Source of the DNA: Hermatobates lingyangjiaoensis
Taxonomy: Eukaryota; Arthropoda; Insecta; Hemiptera; Hermatobatidae
Assembly: GCA_026182355.1 (NCBI GenBank)
Contig: JAPFBL010000226.1
Coordinates: 69,501 to 133,500 of the forward strand
Length of the DNA: 64,000 nucleotides
Direction of reading: 5' to 3'
The translations under genes and the position numbers were made by a program. The notes under the pieces are model-generated. The model searched no databases. It was not told where the DNA came from and saw only the letters and a list, made by a program, of their open reading frames with translations. Within the stretch, counting starts at the first letter, position 1; each line of letters begins with the position of its first letter. Below are positions 56,301 through 64,000 of the stretch, piece by piece.

Positions 56301-58901
56301 TATAGTGTTTTCTAATCGTAATAACGTGGGTAATATGTTAATAAAAAACTCTCCAAGCGAATTGGAGTCCGCTGGTATTTATAAAATTCCGTGCAAAAAT
56401 TGCCATAAAATTTATATTGGTCAAACTGGTAAATCATTAAAAACACGTGTAAAACAACACCAATATAACGTAAGTAGACAGGAAAACAGTAGTGCCTTAT
56501 TCTTGCATATAAAAAATGAAAATCATCATATTGATTGGACAGGAGCTAAATTTATTACCTATGAAAAATCAATGTTGTTAAGAAATATTATTGAATCGTC
56601 TCTAATTAAATTTAATAGATCTAATATTATAAACATTAGTAACGGTCTCTTCAAACTTGATACTTTCGTCACGAGGGCAATAGCCTCTTCAAAGAGGGTT
56701 GACAGCTAGCGGATAGTTTTTTACTTTTTATAACTGTACTCCTTTGTTTCCCCAAACATCCCTTTCTGGACATTAGTCCTTTCCTGTGCTTTCACCCTTT
56801 TAAAATACCACTCTTCCCTCCCACTCTTCTCAACTCCTCACCAGATGTTTTCTGCATCTAGTGTTCAGTTGGGTTTTTGACTCTGACGAAGACCGCTTGT
56901 TACGGTTGAAAGATCTTAGTCTTGTTTTCCCATTTCTTATTGTGGTTTGATCATATATATATACAAAACTAAAATTTATCGGGACTCGGTCAGTTCTTCA
57001 GGTTCAAATTAAACTCTCATTGCCAACGTTTCGGTTTTTATTTAAAACCTTTTTCATAGGCCTACAAAAACAGAGGGAATATAAGAAATAATACAATCAT
57101 TCAACAATCAAACATACACAAAAGTGCAATTAGTTACAATTAAGAAATTACAATAGAAATTTTGACTATAGTTAGTGAGAAAACTTTTACAGAAGTATAA
57201 ATTTTGAAACAGTATAAATTTTCTCACTAACTATAGTGAAAATTTCTATTGTAATTTCTTAATTGTAACTAATTGGACTTTTGTGTATGTTTGATTGTTG
57301 AATGATTGTATTATTTCTTATATTTCCTCTGTTTTTATAGGCCTACGAAAAAGGTTTTAAATAAAAACCGAAACGTTGGCAAGGAGAGTTTAATTTGAAC
57401 CTGAAGGACTGACCGAGTCCCGATAAATTTTAGTTTTGTTTCTATTCCATAGTCGATACTTTTATCATTTTATATATATGTGAGTGAAAAGTGAGTCTTT
57501 GTTATGTTTCTTTCTGTGTGTTACAGTTTATTTTAAGTGTAATCTTTCCTACCGGACCGTTTTTCGTTTATTAACGATTTAATACAACTCGTTGTTAAGA
57601 TGAAAAAGAATTGAATTACCTATGTGGTTTGGTGCCGGTGTGTAGTGAGTAGTGATGATCAAGAGCCGACTTTGTCTTAAACCAGCGATCACACTGAACA
57701 CAACCATGTCTCTCTATGCTGAAACAACCAATATCCTTGGATCAATAAATTATCAACTGTTCAAAACAATCCATTTATACTGAAGAGTTCATACCTGTGA
57801 ACATTTCGAATATGTCTTCGTAACATTTTTCTTTCAACAAAAGTTTTGTTACAATCTGAGCAATGAAAAGGAACATCTGAATGAGTTTCAATATGGAACT
57901 TTAAGTTTGATTTAGTTTTAAAAGACATATCACATTTATCACATTTGAAATTTCTTTCTTCATTGTGTGCCCTTGAAACAATATAAATAACAATTACAAA
58001 AAGTATCTATTAAGGTCTCGACAAATTGGCTTTAAAATTAAACGTTTCATGCAAAAAAGCAAACATTATTTCAGCATTGATATTTAAGTATAATGCTATA
58101 AATTTGATTTAAGATATAATGGAAAACAATGTAATTTTATTCTCTAGCTCAACAAGTTTTTACCTGGAATGTGTTGCAAGGTGGCTCTTTTTCCTAAATT
58201 TTTTGCCACACTCTACACAATCATAACTTGCAGTTACTTTTCCACTTTTAATTGAATTAACTAATAATGATTCGTTCACAATTTTTTCATTGGATAAGTG
58301 GTTAAAAGTACTATTAGGAGGTGTCATATCACTGAAAAGAAAATAATTTAAGATAGCAATATTACATTGAGTTAAACATCTTTGAATTACAAGTTCTCAC
58401 ATTAATTGTGATGGCTCAGAGGTAGTAGGTGTTTGAAAACTGAGATCAAAAAATATTGCCCCAGAATCTCCTTGGAAAATGTTTCCTCGCTCTATTTTAA
58501 CACTGTGTAATGTTTTATGAAAAGAAGCCTCATTGGAAGAATTACATTCATTTTTACCGTCGCCGCAATATAAATAATTATTGGATGGGTTTGCACACCC
58601 TGAAATAACACCCCGATCGCAAGAATTAACCTGAAATGACAATTTCTTCAACAATATAAGACTAAAATTCTAAATTCCTAAGGTATGCATAAAATTAGCT
58701 CATACTTTAACAACTGTGAACCCTTTAGCTTACCTTAATACATCCAGATTCATAATAAAAATCATTTCGTGTAATGGGCACATCAGAAACTGGATTTATG
58801 TTGAAGTTGTCGATTTTGCTTGTTATATCTGGAGGTACACCTATCGGAAAACTAAATTCTTCATCTACTCCGGTTAAACTTTTGTTCATACCAAGATCCA
58901 T
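47027..58901 (-). CDS. C2H2 zinc-finger protein, 8 coding exons, ~511 aa
   Basis: Assembled from eight exons with matching phases and GT-AG borders: 58734-58901, 58401-58630, 58164-58331, 57795-57971, 57620-57718, 51445-51663, 50909-51086 and 47027-47323. The total is 1536 nt including the TGA stop. Residues 1 to about 168 have no recognised domain and are rich in Asn, Ser and acidic residues. Residues ~171-488 hold 11 C2H2 fingers of the CX2CX12HX3-4H type, plus an extra Cys cluster (SCPKCKEEGIITACP) between fingers 5 and 6. Linkers are variable rather than all TGEKP. Expected role: sequence-specific nuclear DNA-binding regulator; the target is unknown. The large introns after exons 5 (~6 kb) and 7 (~3.6 kb) are filled with transposons. 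The start codon is the first in-frame ATG, facing PSMB3. No orthologue is assigned. Confidence 0.85.
47530..48246 (-). mobile_element. Jockey-like LINE 3' fragment
   Basis: A 118-codon frame (48213-47857) matches the end of a Jockey-clade reverse transcriptase, with LLYKTLLRPIWFYGLQLWG, then KILRTITNAPYYVTNHTLHR, then RRWPRDLLPG. 3' sequence runs down to an A-run (T-run on the plus strand) at about 47541-47551. It lies antisense-free in intron 7 of the zinc-finger gene, in the same direction. The 5' end is at the same base as the 1300 copy. Confidence 0.8.
48247..49549. other. intronic, no recognisable feature
   Basis: AT-rich sequence within intron 7. A TAATAATAAACATATTAG duplication lies near 49255-49280. 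Confidence 0.5.
49550..49805. mobile_element. palindromic PLE-like end element, family I
   Basis: Outward-facing copies of the family I end (same as 37880-38015) around a short centre at about 49655-49670. In both, stem I GCC/GGC, stem II GCCA/UGGC and the ACGU palindrome are kept while the core is degenerate (UUGAAAG). Confidence 0.65.
49820..50520. mobile_element. family A inverted pair plus SINE-2 head, tandemly duplicated
   Basis: An inverted pair of family A ends followed by a SINE-2 tRNA-like head (GGTGGCTATGTGACG, GGTTGGTCGAATCTTGG) occurs twice, with a period of about 325 bp (49865 to 50191). The two units are nearly identical, so the duplication is recent. The plus-strand stem II is UGAUU or CGAUU, weakened relative to the consensus. 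Confidence 0.75.
50540..50760 (+). repeat. SINE tail fragment
   Basis: Matches 330-500: AAAGATTCCTWCTCTAA, GACTCTC-A, GGGCACCAAATAACAAATGAG, then AAGTGTGGGC. Confidence 0.55.
50909..51086 (-). CDS. zinc-finger gene, coding exon 7
   Basis: Fingers 7 (CDICPKSFMKKQSYDVH) and 8 (YMCDQCSLSYFNQFALRRH) and the first Cys of finger 9. It ends in phase 0 at GTAACA. Confidence 0.9.
51445..51663 (-). CDS. zinc-finger gene, coding exon 6
   Basis: Finger 5 (CEECGKSFVYLSTLKGH), then a Cys-rich insert CPKCKEEGIITACPHQ, then finger 6 (WLCPVCGKSYRLKTTLTSH). The insert could be a degenerate extra zinc site. Donor is GTAAAC. Confidence 0.9.
51805..51990. mobile_element. palindromic PLE-end element, family H
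   Basis: TTTATCGGGACTCSGTCAG plus TTCTTCAGGTT on the minus strand, with its inverse at 51942-51970. The arm is repeated twice on the left. It keeps GCCAACGTTTC but has lost most of the core. Confidence 0.6.
52020..54373 (-). mobile_element. Penelope-like element (RT + GIY-YIG), minus copy
   Basis: The C-terminal ORF (53293-52319, 324 codons) has the RT catalytic box YVDD near residue 23, then NLPFLDVL. A GIY-YIG domain is at residues ~214-245: GIY, linker CKNC, YIGQTG, and a later His. Upstream at 53879-53301 are the RT fingers and palm: YMYGLIKTHKDNYPIRLI, then ISFDVKSLFTNVPV. The GLAMGNCLSPLLSNLY segment is frameshifted by a shortened C-run and a lost base near 53335-53365. Further damage near 53980 breaks the N-terminus. 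The 3' UTR leads to a family A end. Autonomous function is unlikely. Confidence 0.85.
52108..52150 (-). ncRNA. hammerhead-like motif, family A, at 3' end of PLE
   Basis: Intact parts as in the other family A copies. It lies about 170 bp beyond the PLE stop codon, linking the motif to a coding PLE. Confidence 0.6.
54374..54652. other. unique spacer at the centre of the PLE inverted pair
   Basis: About 280 bp where the arms do not match. The right side may code PLE N-terminal sequence (54525-54652). No terminal repeat is evident. Confidence 0.5.
54653..56960 (+). mobile_element. Penelope-like element (RT + GIY-YIG), plus copy
   Basis: Near-identical reverse complement of 52020-54373. Frames: 54864-55235 (KITKADKSKVTVILNKKDYV region), 55383-55628 (palm, FDVKSLFTNVPV) and 56059-56709 (GIY-YIG, ending in VDS and a stop). 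It keeps the C-run lost in the other copy, but has its own frameshifts at about 55230, 55360, 55625, 55790 (just before the YVDD region) and 55895, and a stop near 55977. The two copies diverged independently. Confidence 0.85.
56879..56921 (+). ncRNA. hammerhead-like motif, family A, at 3' end of PLE
   Basis: Intact: stem I GACU/AGUC, CUGACGA, extra A, stem II GACCG/CGGUU, GAA, AGAUCU, U. It mirrors the motif at 52108-52150 at the other end of the inverted pair. Confidence 0.6.
56965..57475. mobile_element. palindromic PLE-end element, family H, long form
   Basis: Arms of about 240 bp: TTATCGGGACTCGGTCAG at the left and CTGACCGAGTCCCGATAA at the right, then AACGTTTCGG, ATAGGCCTAC and AATTGTAACTAATTGGAC segments mirrored around about 57205. 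In both ends the core is UACGA or UAUGA rather than CUGANGA, while stem I GCC/GGC and the ACGU palindrome persist. Confidence 0.7.
57620..57718 (-). CDS. zinc-finger gene, coding exon 5
   Basis: Finger 4 (GCVQCDRWFKTKSALDHH) with linker TGTKPH. The donor GTAATT opens the ~6 kb intron that contains the inverted PLE pair. Confidence 0.85.
57795..57971 (-). CDS. zinc-finger gene, coding exon 4
   Basis: Completes finger 1 and encodes fingers 2 (FKCDKCDMSFKTKSNL) and 3 (FHCSDCNKTFVERKML). Borders are TTTCAAG and GTATGA. Confidence 0.9.
58164..58331 (-). CDS. zinc-finger gene, coding exon 3
   Basis: Acceptor TTTTCAG, donor GTAAAA, phase 2. The first finger starts here (YDCVECGKKFRKKSHLATH) and is completed in exon 4. 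Confidence 0.85.
58401..58630 (-). CDS. zinc-finger gene, coding exon 2
   Basis: Acceptor TTTCAG, donor GTGAGA, ends in phase 2. It includes GCANPSNNYLYCGDG and FQGDSGAIFFDLSFQ, unrecognised and low in charge. The frame would hit a stop just past the donor, which supports the splice. Confidence 0.8.
58734..58901 (-). CDS. zinc-finger gene, coding exon 1
   Basis: 56 codons from ATG, phase 0 end at a GTAAGC donor. It encodes MDLGMNKSLTGVDEEFSF and onward; acidic and without a known domain. Confidence 0.8.
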
Positions 58902-59819
58902 AATGACAAAAGACTAAAACAACCATGGATCAAATTAACCAATCGATACTCAGGAATTCATAATAACATGCTAGCGATTTACAGTACGACATAGAAATAT
59001 TGTTAAATAATATAGAGTAAGGAAATTCCATCATAAAAGCTATGAAACCTGTTCGGCATAACCTTCCTGGGTAATGGCTTATTCTCATAGGAGGAAAGAA
59101 TGCTGACGACTCTATGGACACTTTCATTAGAGGACAATAAATTTTCACTATAAAGTTATATTTCATTTTTAAAAAGTTATGTCTGGTAGAGATTTCCTGT
59201 GAGTATTAGCAAAACGAAATTAACTGAGGAAGCAGCACTAATGCAAATAATTAAAATATCTGTCCCTGTTAAAATTATATTTTAAAATAACGTTATATCC
59301 CAATTTATTCATGAGGGAGTGTTAAATTCTGTTTGATTTGAAAAAAAATTATGTGAATTTAGAACTATAGAAGACAAAAGAGCAATTTGTCCCAGATTTT
59401 AAACATGTTTTCTTTTTGATTTCAGTTAAATTATCTTCCTATACTCCGTATATACTACACATTTTCTTTTTTAGTTATATTAAACAAAGGAGTATATATA
59501 TTACTTATTTTATAAAAACATCATAAAAAATATAATTAAAAAAGTTTGATAACAACAGTTAATATGATAATAGTTCTTTTAGTCATATAAAGCAAGCGAC
59601 TAGAAGAATGGAAAATATGTATAAAAATTTCAATTGAACATAATGGCTTATATCTAGGAGTTTTAAGATAATATGAGCGCATCTTCAAACTCTACAAGCA
59701 TCAGCTAGTTACTGACGGTAACCCTGGGTATTCAAAGGAAGGTTTTATAACCTGTAGCTTTCGTTGTTGCCGATTCATTCAGATTGCTTAGTGATTAATT
59801 AAAGGTTGCCTCTTTCAAA
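58902..59819. promoter_or_regulatory. divergent intergenic region between zinc-finger gene and PSMB3
   Basis: The start codons of the two genes are 58901 (minus) and 59820 (plus). Nothing in between looks coding (a 78-codon minus frame at 58930-59166 has no domain), so both 5' UTRs and promoters must lie here. I see no clear TATA or CpG signal. Confidence 0.5.
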
Positions 59820-62800
59820 ATGGTTTGTACATGTATATGATATTAATGTTACTTTAAACATTGTTCAATTACTAGCTTTCCGAATTACTTCTTTATACAT
59901 ACTTTAATCTCTTTTTAGTCTATCCTTTCTTTAAATGGTGGTGCTGTTATTGCTATGAAAGGCAAAGACTGCGTTGCAATAGCCTCTGATCGAAGATTTG
60001 GAACTGAGATGCACACAATTTCTACAGATTTTCAGGTATGGTTAAAGAAATGCCTATCTTGTAGTTTCAGTTTATTAGTGCTATATTTTAGTTTTCATGT
60101 TTTTTTGTTGTAGAAAATATTTGAATTGGGACCTCATTTGTACTGTTCTTTGCCAGGACTAGCTACAGATTCTTTAACAGTGAAAGATAAGCTTTTATTT
60201 CGGATTAGTCTTTATGAATTGAGAGAAGGAAGAAAAATGACTCCTAAAGTATTTGCGCATATGTTATCTCATCTTCTTTATGAAAGAAGGTAAATTTCTG
60301 ATTTATAGGCTATTTGGCATATAATTTTTTAGATTGGGGGAATTAAGGTTCCTTTTAAATTTCTAAACTCACTGATTGATATCTGCTTTATACACCATCA
60401 ATCTTTCACGGATATGAAAAAGAACATTGTCTTTCATATCAAAAAGCTCATTAGAGTCCATTCTTACTTTACTTTATATATATTTCGGTGGAAGACTAAG
60501 TAAACGTCTATCGACACATAAACATTACCACCTATATTCATATTTGTCTTGTCATATTAGTTTCCGTTAGCAGTAATTTCGGTCGATCTGCGGTAGATCT
60601 ATTTTCTCTCACATATCTTCTCCTAAGCCTCCTAATACAGGTGGTATGGTTCAATGTGGACGCCGTGTGTGTCTTATTTGTCCTATCATAAATCCCATTC
60701 CTTCTTTTACTTCTTTCCATAGTAAACGCACCCACCCTATCGCTCACAAGACCTTTTGTACCTCTGGTAACTGCGTTTACCGTTTGGATTATACCCAGTG
60801 TGAGTCTTTTTATGTGGGTTTAGTTTCCACCAAGCTAAGCTAAGCCTGCGTATGAATAATCACAGGTCGTCCGTTGGCAAACGCAGTGGTCTTCCCGTTG
60901 CTACTCATGCCAGTTCTCATGGGCTCAGTTTCAATGACTGTTTCCGTCAAAAGGTCCTGAGGCAGATTGATGAGACTGATTAGACAGTCACTCTGAGAGC
61001 TTCAGAAGAAGCACTTTTAGTCTTCTGGGTGGTGGATCGGCTCCTGGGCTTTAGTCTTTTTTACTTACTCAGTTTCATTTTTTTACAAGTTATTATTTTT
61101 TAATTTTATTTTTAGTTAAATGTTTTCATTCATTTAATCTTTATTTGACTTTTATTTCTTTATCTTCCTTGTTTCCCCTCCCTCATAAAGTTGGGTACAC
61201 TGTTTAAACGCCAAGCCAGTCGTTATGAGCCTTTGGAACGATTCACATCTATTCCTTACGACGAGGACATCGAAATATAGTAGTGAGTGTCAGTGATTTC
61301 TTTTCTGTGTGTTCTTTTGAAAATTCTAGATCAAACCACAATATGAAATGGAAAACAAGACTAAGATCTTCCAACCGTACTAAGCGGTCTTCGGGTTTTT
61401 GACTCTGACAAAGACCGCTTGTTACGGTTGAAAGATCTTAGTCTTGTTTTCCCATTTTCTTATTGTGGTTTGATCATTGATTGTTATTTCACGTGTTCAT
61501 GTGAAGTCTCTATATGTATATATATATATCTTATTCAATTGATTGACCATGAATTTGATATTAAGTTGTATTAAATTTGTGTGAGACGAGTGCAGATTTT
61601 TCTTCTTGTCAGATGTATCCCCTGAAATCGCTTTGTTTTTTCGTTTTTCTAACGCCAAGATCTATGGTCCTTCATTTTCAGAGTAGCTCTAAGGGTATAA
61701 CATGTGGCTCACTTTTTCATTCCTACCTATTTTAGTTAGTCACTAAATTTTTCATTGTCTGGTTGATCCCACCTAGAGTATCCTAAATTTTGCTTTCCCC
61801 CAAGTTTTTAAACTTTAAAATCTTTCAGAAGTACATGACATCGTATACCTTGGGACTAAAGGATGTACGTTCTCGTATAGCATTTTCTATTACTCATATG
61901 AAAAAAGTATAGTTTAAAAATATTAAAATCTGGAATCTTCAGTACTAACAGCAGCACACTACCACTATGCCACCGTACGCCTGAATTGTTTTATAATAAC
62001 ATTGCCTATTATAACTGCTATAATACATATAAGTGTTATGTATTCTGAAATTACTAATATCCTATAATATATTATTTTAATATCATTCGTGTGAACTCAG
62101 ACAGAAAAATATAAAATTTCTTATATTTTATCGGCATTATATTTGCGTATTTCATGTAACCGACTTTCTATCAATATTTTTCACATTATTAACATTAATT
62201 TTATTATTATTGGTTATTGATTAGTGGATAGTACTTTGTTCTGGCATAAATATTTGTTAACTGTTAGTTGCTTATTTCAGATTTGGACCTTACTTCATTG
62301 AGCCGGTTGTAGCAGGTCTTGAACCAAATACTTACAAACCTTATGTTTGCAATATGGATTTACTTGGTTGCCTTGATCAGCCGGAAGACTTCGTTGTTGG
62401 TGGCACTTGTACAGAACAATTGTATGGAATGTGTGAAGCACTTTGGGAACCTGATCTTGAACCAGACCAACTGTTTGAAACTGTCTCTCAAGCTCTAGTG
62501 AATGCATTCGACCGAGATGCCGGCTCCGGTTGGGGTGCTGTCGTTCACATAATGTCAGTTTATTTCTTTTTATTATTCCAATGTCTTGTTTCAGTTTTGT
62601 ATCCTATAATTTCTATCTATTTTCACGTTTTGTTATATGTTCTATAGCGATAAGAATATTCTTTAAATTTAGATATTTCTTTAAAATGTTTGTTCTTAGC
62701 TCCCACACTAATGGAGCTAATGGAGTTAATGGGCTAGCCAGAGTACCACATACTGATTCTGTATCGAGAGTTCTAAATTTTATCTCACTAAGTTTATTAA

Positions 62801-64000
62801 AGTTTAGATCTTTAATAACAGCTCTACTTCGTGACAGCATGCACAAAATTTTTCAATTTCCACAAGAAAAATCTATAGTCATGATCAAGGTTTGAACCTA
62901 CAATCTTCAGTACTAATGACAACTGCATTGAATGTGTTGTGAACTTGACAAGCACACTATCTGTTAGTCCACGCTTTTTACACCGTAAGGGTATTGGTTT
63001 AGAATCAGTTATAGTTGAATTTTTCAATGATACTGTATTAATGCGATTTTACTAAATGACTTTGTAGAGTCTTTTCTCCAAGTTAGATGGTAAATATCGT
63101 AAATATTTATCTATATTATTTTCTCAAGTCTTATAAGGACTTCTTACTATTCTAGTTCCAGAACCAAAGCAATTGCCGGTATGTTGAAGTGAGTCTTTGT
63201 AGGAGATTTTATTTACTTGATTAATATATTTACAGTTTTAGTTGATTATAGATAATATCAGTGTGATGGTGTTCGACTGCACCGGTTCAACCTACTTTCA
63301 TTCATGTGGTTCATGAAAGTTTTTTTTTGTTTTAAATTGTAAAAACCGATTCCCTCGCGGGTCAAAACGTCAGCCCTTACATTCTTTTTGTTTGATAGGA
63401 TGTTTGGGTACAGACAATCAGATCAGTGTCTAGAACTGTTGCCCGAGTTCTGTCCCTTTCACGAATTCAATGAATTCGTGAGCGGGGTCAACTGTTCAGG
63501 TTCGGGATTAACTGTCTACGGCTTTCTAGCGCAGTACAGTCTCTAGCTATGTGGATTACAGTTTTTTTTTTCTGCCTCCCCATATAGTCTACTCATAGAA
63601 GAGTAGACTCCCCACTCTGTCTATCCTCTTAGAAGACCAACCTTTTCTAAGTGACTCCTAAAGCACTCATATCCTGTCAGTAGACCTACTGCTAATCTCA
63701 TCTGACTCCTTCGGTAGTCTCAGTAGGGTACGCGTGACTACATCAAAGCTTAGTTCTCTATATATTTCTTCCAACTTCCTGTCCATTTGCTTTAAAATAT
63801 ATTTTTTTCCATAAAATGTATTTACTTTTATTAACATAATAGATATATGTTTCCTAAACCATAAATATGGGAATATGTTTCCGCAAAGTTTGGTAAAATA
63901 ATTTACCTCTTTTCCTTGTGACATATTTAATGTAAATAAATAAATCGTATGTATTGATTTATGATGAAATCTTTACAGTGTATTACAGTGATGTATTCTG
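59820..64000 (+). CDS. PSMB3: 20S proteasome subunit beta type-3, partial at 3' end
   Basis: A structural (non-catalytic) beta subunit of the 20S core. Exons: 59820-59822 (ATG only), 59919-60035, 60114-60289 and 62281-62553. All are in phase with GT-AG borders and give 189 residues plus 2 nt. Diagnostic stretches are [20 protein letters not shown], then [54 protein letters not shown] and [17 protein letters not shown]. The family length is about 205 residues, so a final exon of about 16 codons is missing. I did not find it up to 64000. The phrases are closest to arthropod versions. Intron 3 (~2 kb) carries a PLE relic, a family A pair and a SINE-2. Confidence 0.9.
59919..60035 (+). CDS. PSMB3: PSMB3 exon 2
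   Basis: 39 codons from SILSLNGG to STDFQ; acceptor CTTTTTAG, donor GTATGG. Confidence 0.9.
60114..60289 (+). CDS. PSMB3: PSMB3 exon 3
   Basis: [19 protein letters not shown] through LSHLLYERR; acceptor TTGTAG, donor GTAAAT, phase 2. Confidence 0.9.
60480..61075 (+). pseudogene. PLE GIY-YIG endonuclease relic, second lineage
   Basis: The frame at about 60646-60843 reads [18 protein letters not shown], then [17 protein letters not shown], then [13 protein letters not shown]. After a frameshift it continues [20 protein letters not shown], then [14 protein letters not shown]. This is the Cys-rich linker, (C)VY, YVG and RMNNHRS layout of PLE GIY-YIG domains. It clearly differs from the 52-57 kb PLE. 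It sits in PSMB3 intron 3 in sense orientation. Confidence 0.75.
61225..61525. mobile_element. family G relic and family A inverted pair
   Basis: 61253-61300 resembles the family G end (ACGACGAGGACATCGAAATA, then GTAGTGAG). 61330-61520 holds two family A ends facing outward: the minus copy lacks the CUGA part, and the plus copy (61401-61443) has CUGACAA, losing G8. Neither should be active. Confidence 0.65.
61800..61985 (-). repeat. SINE-2 head, minus strand
   Basis: Minus strand reads GTGGCATAGTGGTAG, an A-box-like segment, then GTTAGTACTGAAGATTCCAG. The shared AGTACTGAAG word places it with the other SINE-2 heads. Confidence 0.5.
62281..62553 (+). CDS. PSMB3: PSMB3 exon 4
   Basis: [10 protein letters not shown] through AVVHI; acceptor TTATTTCAG, donor GTCAGT, phase 2. 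It contains most of the C-terminal half. Confidence 0.9.
62690..62990 (-). repeat. SINE-2 copy, minus strand
   Basis: Minus strand reads AGTACTGAAGATTGTAGG then a TTCAAACC B box and TTGATCATGAC, as in 2760-2800. The extent of the body is uncertain. Confidence 0.45.
62991..64000. other. PSMB3 intron or flank, no exon recognised
   Basis: Contains a possible PLE-end remnant (CCCTCGCGGGTCAAAACGTC near 63352) and an AATTC palindrome at about 63460-63480. The expected last PSMB3 exon is not seen. Confidence 0.4.

Noticed and set aside
63155..63195. Possible last exon of PSMB3 after a CTAG acceptor
   Set aside because: In-phase translation ends quickly in a stop and does not match the conserved C-terminus of the family.
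63340..63375. Another hammerhead-like motif near AAAACGTC
   Set aside because: No CUGANGA core upstream and stem II needs bulges.
63460..63480. CACGAATTC / GAATTCGTG palindrome resembling a cloning linker
   Set aside because: Too short to claim contamination; flanks look genomic.

Overview
The window is animal nuclear DNA: AT-rich, with spliced genes and crowded with retroelement debris. The proteasome gene at the right end reads most like arthropod versions, and the LINE fragments are Jockey-like, so an arthropod (probably an insect) is the best guess. Species cannot be named from the sequence.

Two real genes are supported. A C2H2 zinc-finger gene on the minus strand (start codon 58901, stop 47027) assembles from eight phase-compatible exons into about 511 residues with 11 zinc fingers. 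A proteasome beta-3 subunit gene (PSMB3) on the plus strand starts at 59820 and runs off the right edge, lacking only about 16 C-terminal residues. The two start codons face away from each other across about 0.9 kb, which suggests a shared divergent promoter. A third locus, minus strand around 31238-31771, looks like a decayed or unusually spliced unknown gene. Upstream of it (32.3-33.9 kb, with a paralogous block at 23.4-24.1 kb) lies an array of repeated short exon-like units, each ending in ATGCC followed by AG and a GT donor.

Most of the rest is mobile DNA. 1-10 kb: tRNA-derived SINEs, three Jockey LINE fragments (one split by a hAT-like MITE) and simple repeats. 10-23 kb: Penelope-like element (PLE) relics, short palindromic PLE-end elements set in TA microsatellites, and a rearranged PLE reverse transcriptase. 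23-37 kb: paralogous blocks, a ~1.5 kb interspersed repeat, a 165-bp tandem array and a palindromic element. 37-47 kb: SINE, LINE RNase-H tail, MITE and more palindromes. 47-59 kb: zinc-finger gene whose introns hold a ~4.9 kb inverted pair of PLEs. 59-64 kb: PSMB3, with a PLE endonuclease relic in an intron.

The most interesting signal is a set of hammerhead-ribozyme-like motifs at these PLE ends. At least six sequence families (A-F), unrelated outside the core, share one architecture. It is stem I, then a CUGANGA core, one extra nucleotide, stem II, GAA, a short loopless palindrome in place of stem III, one H nucleotide (not G), and the second strand of stem I. The palindromes differ by family (ACGU, AGCU, AAUU, ACAUGU, ACGCGU, AGAUCU). 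Compensated stems across families argue for selection. Hammerheads are already known in PLEs; the loopless palindromic stem III and the shared extra core nucleotide are what I would check first.
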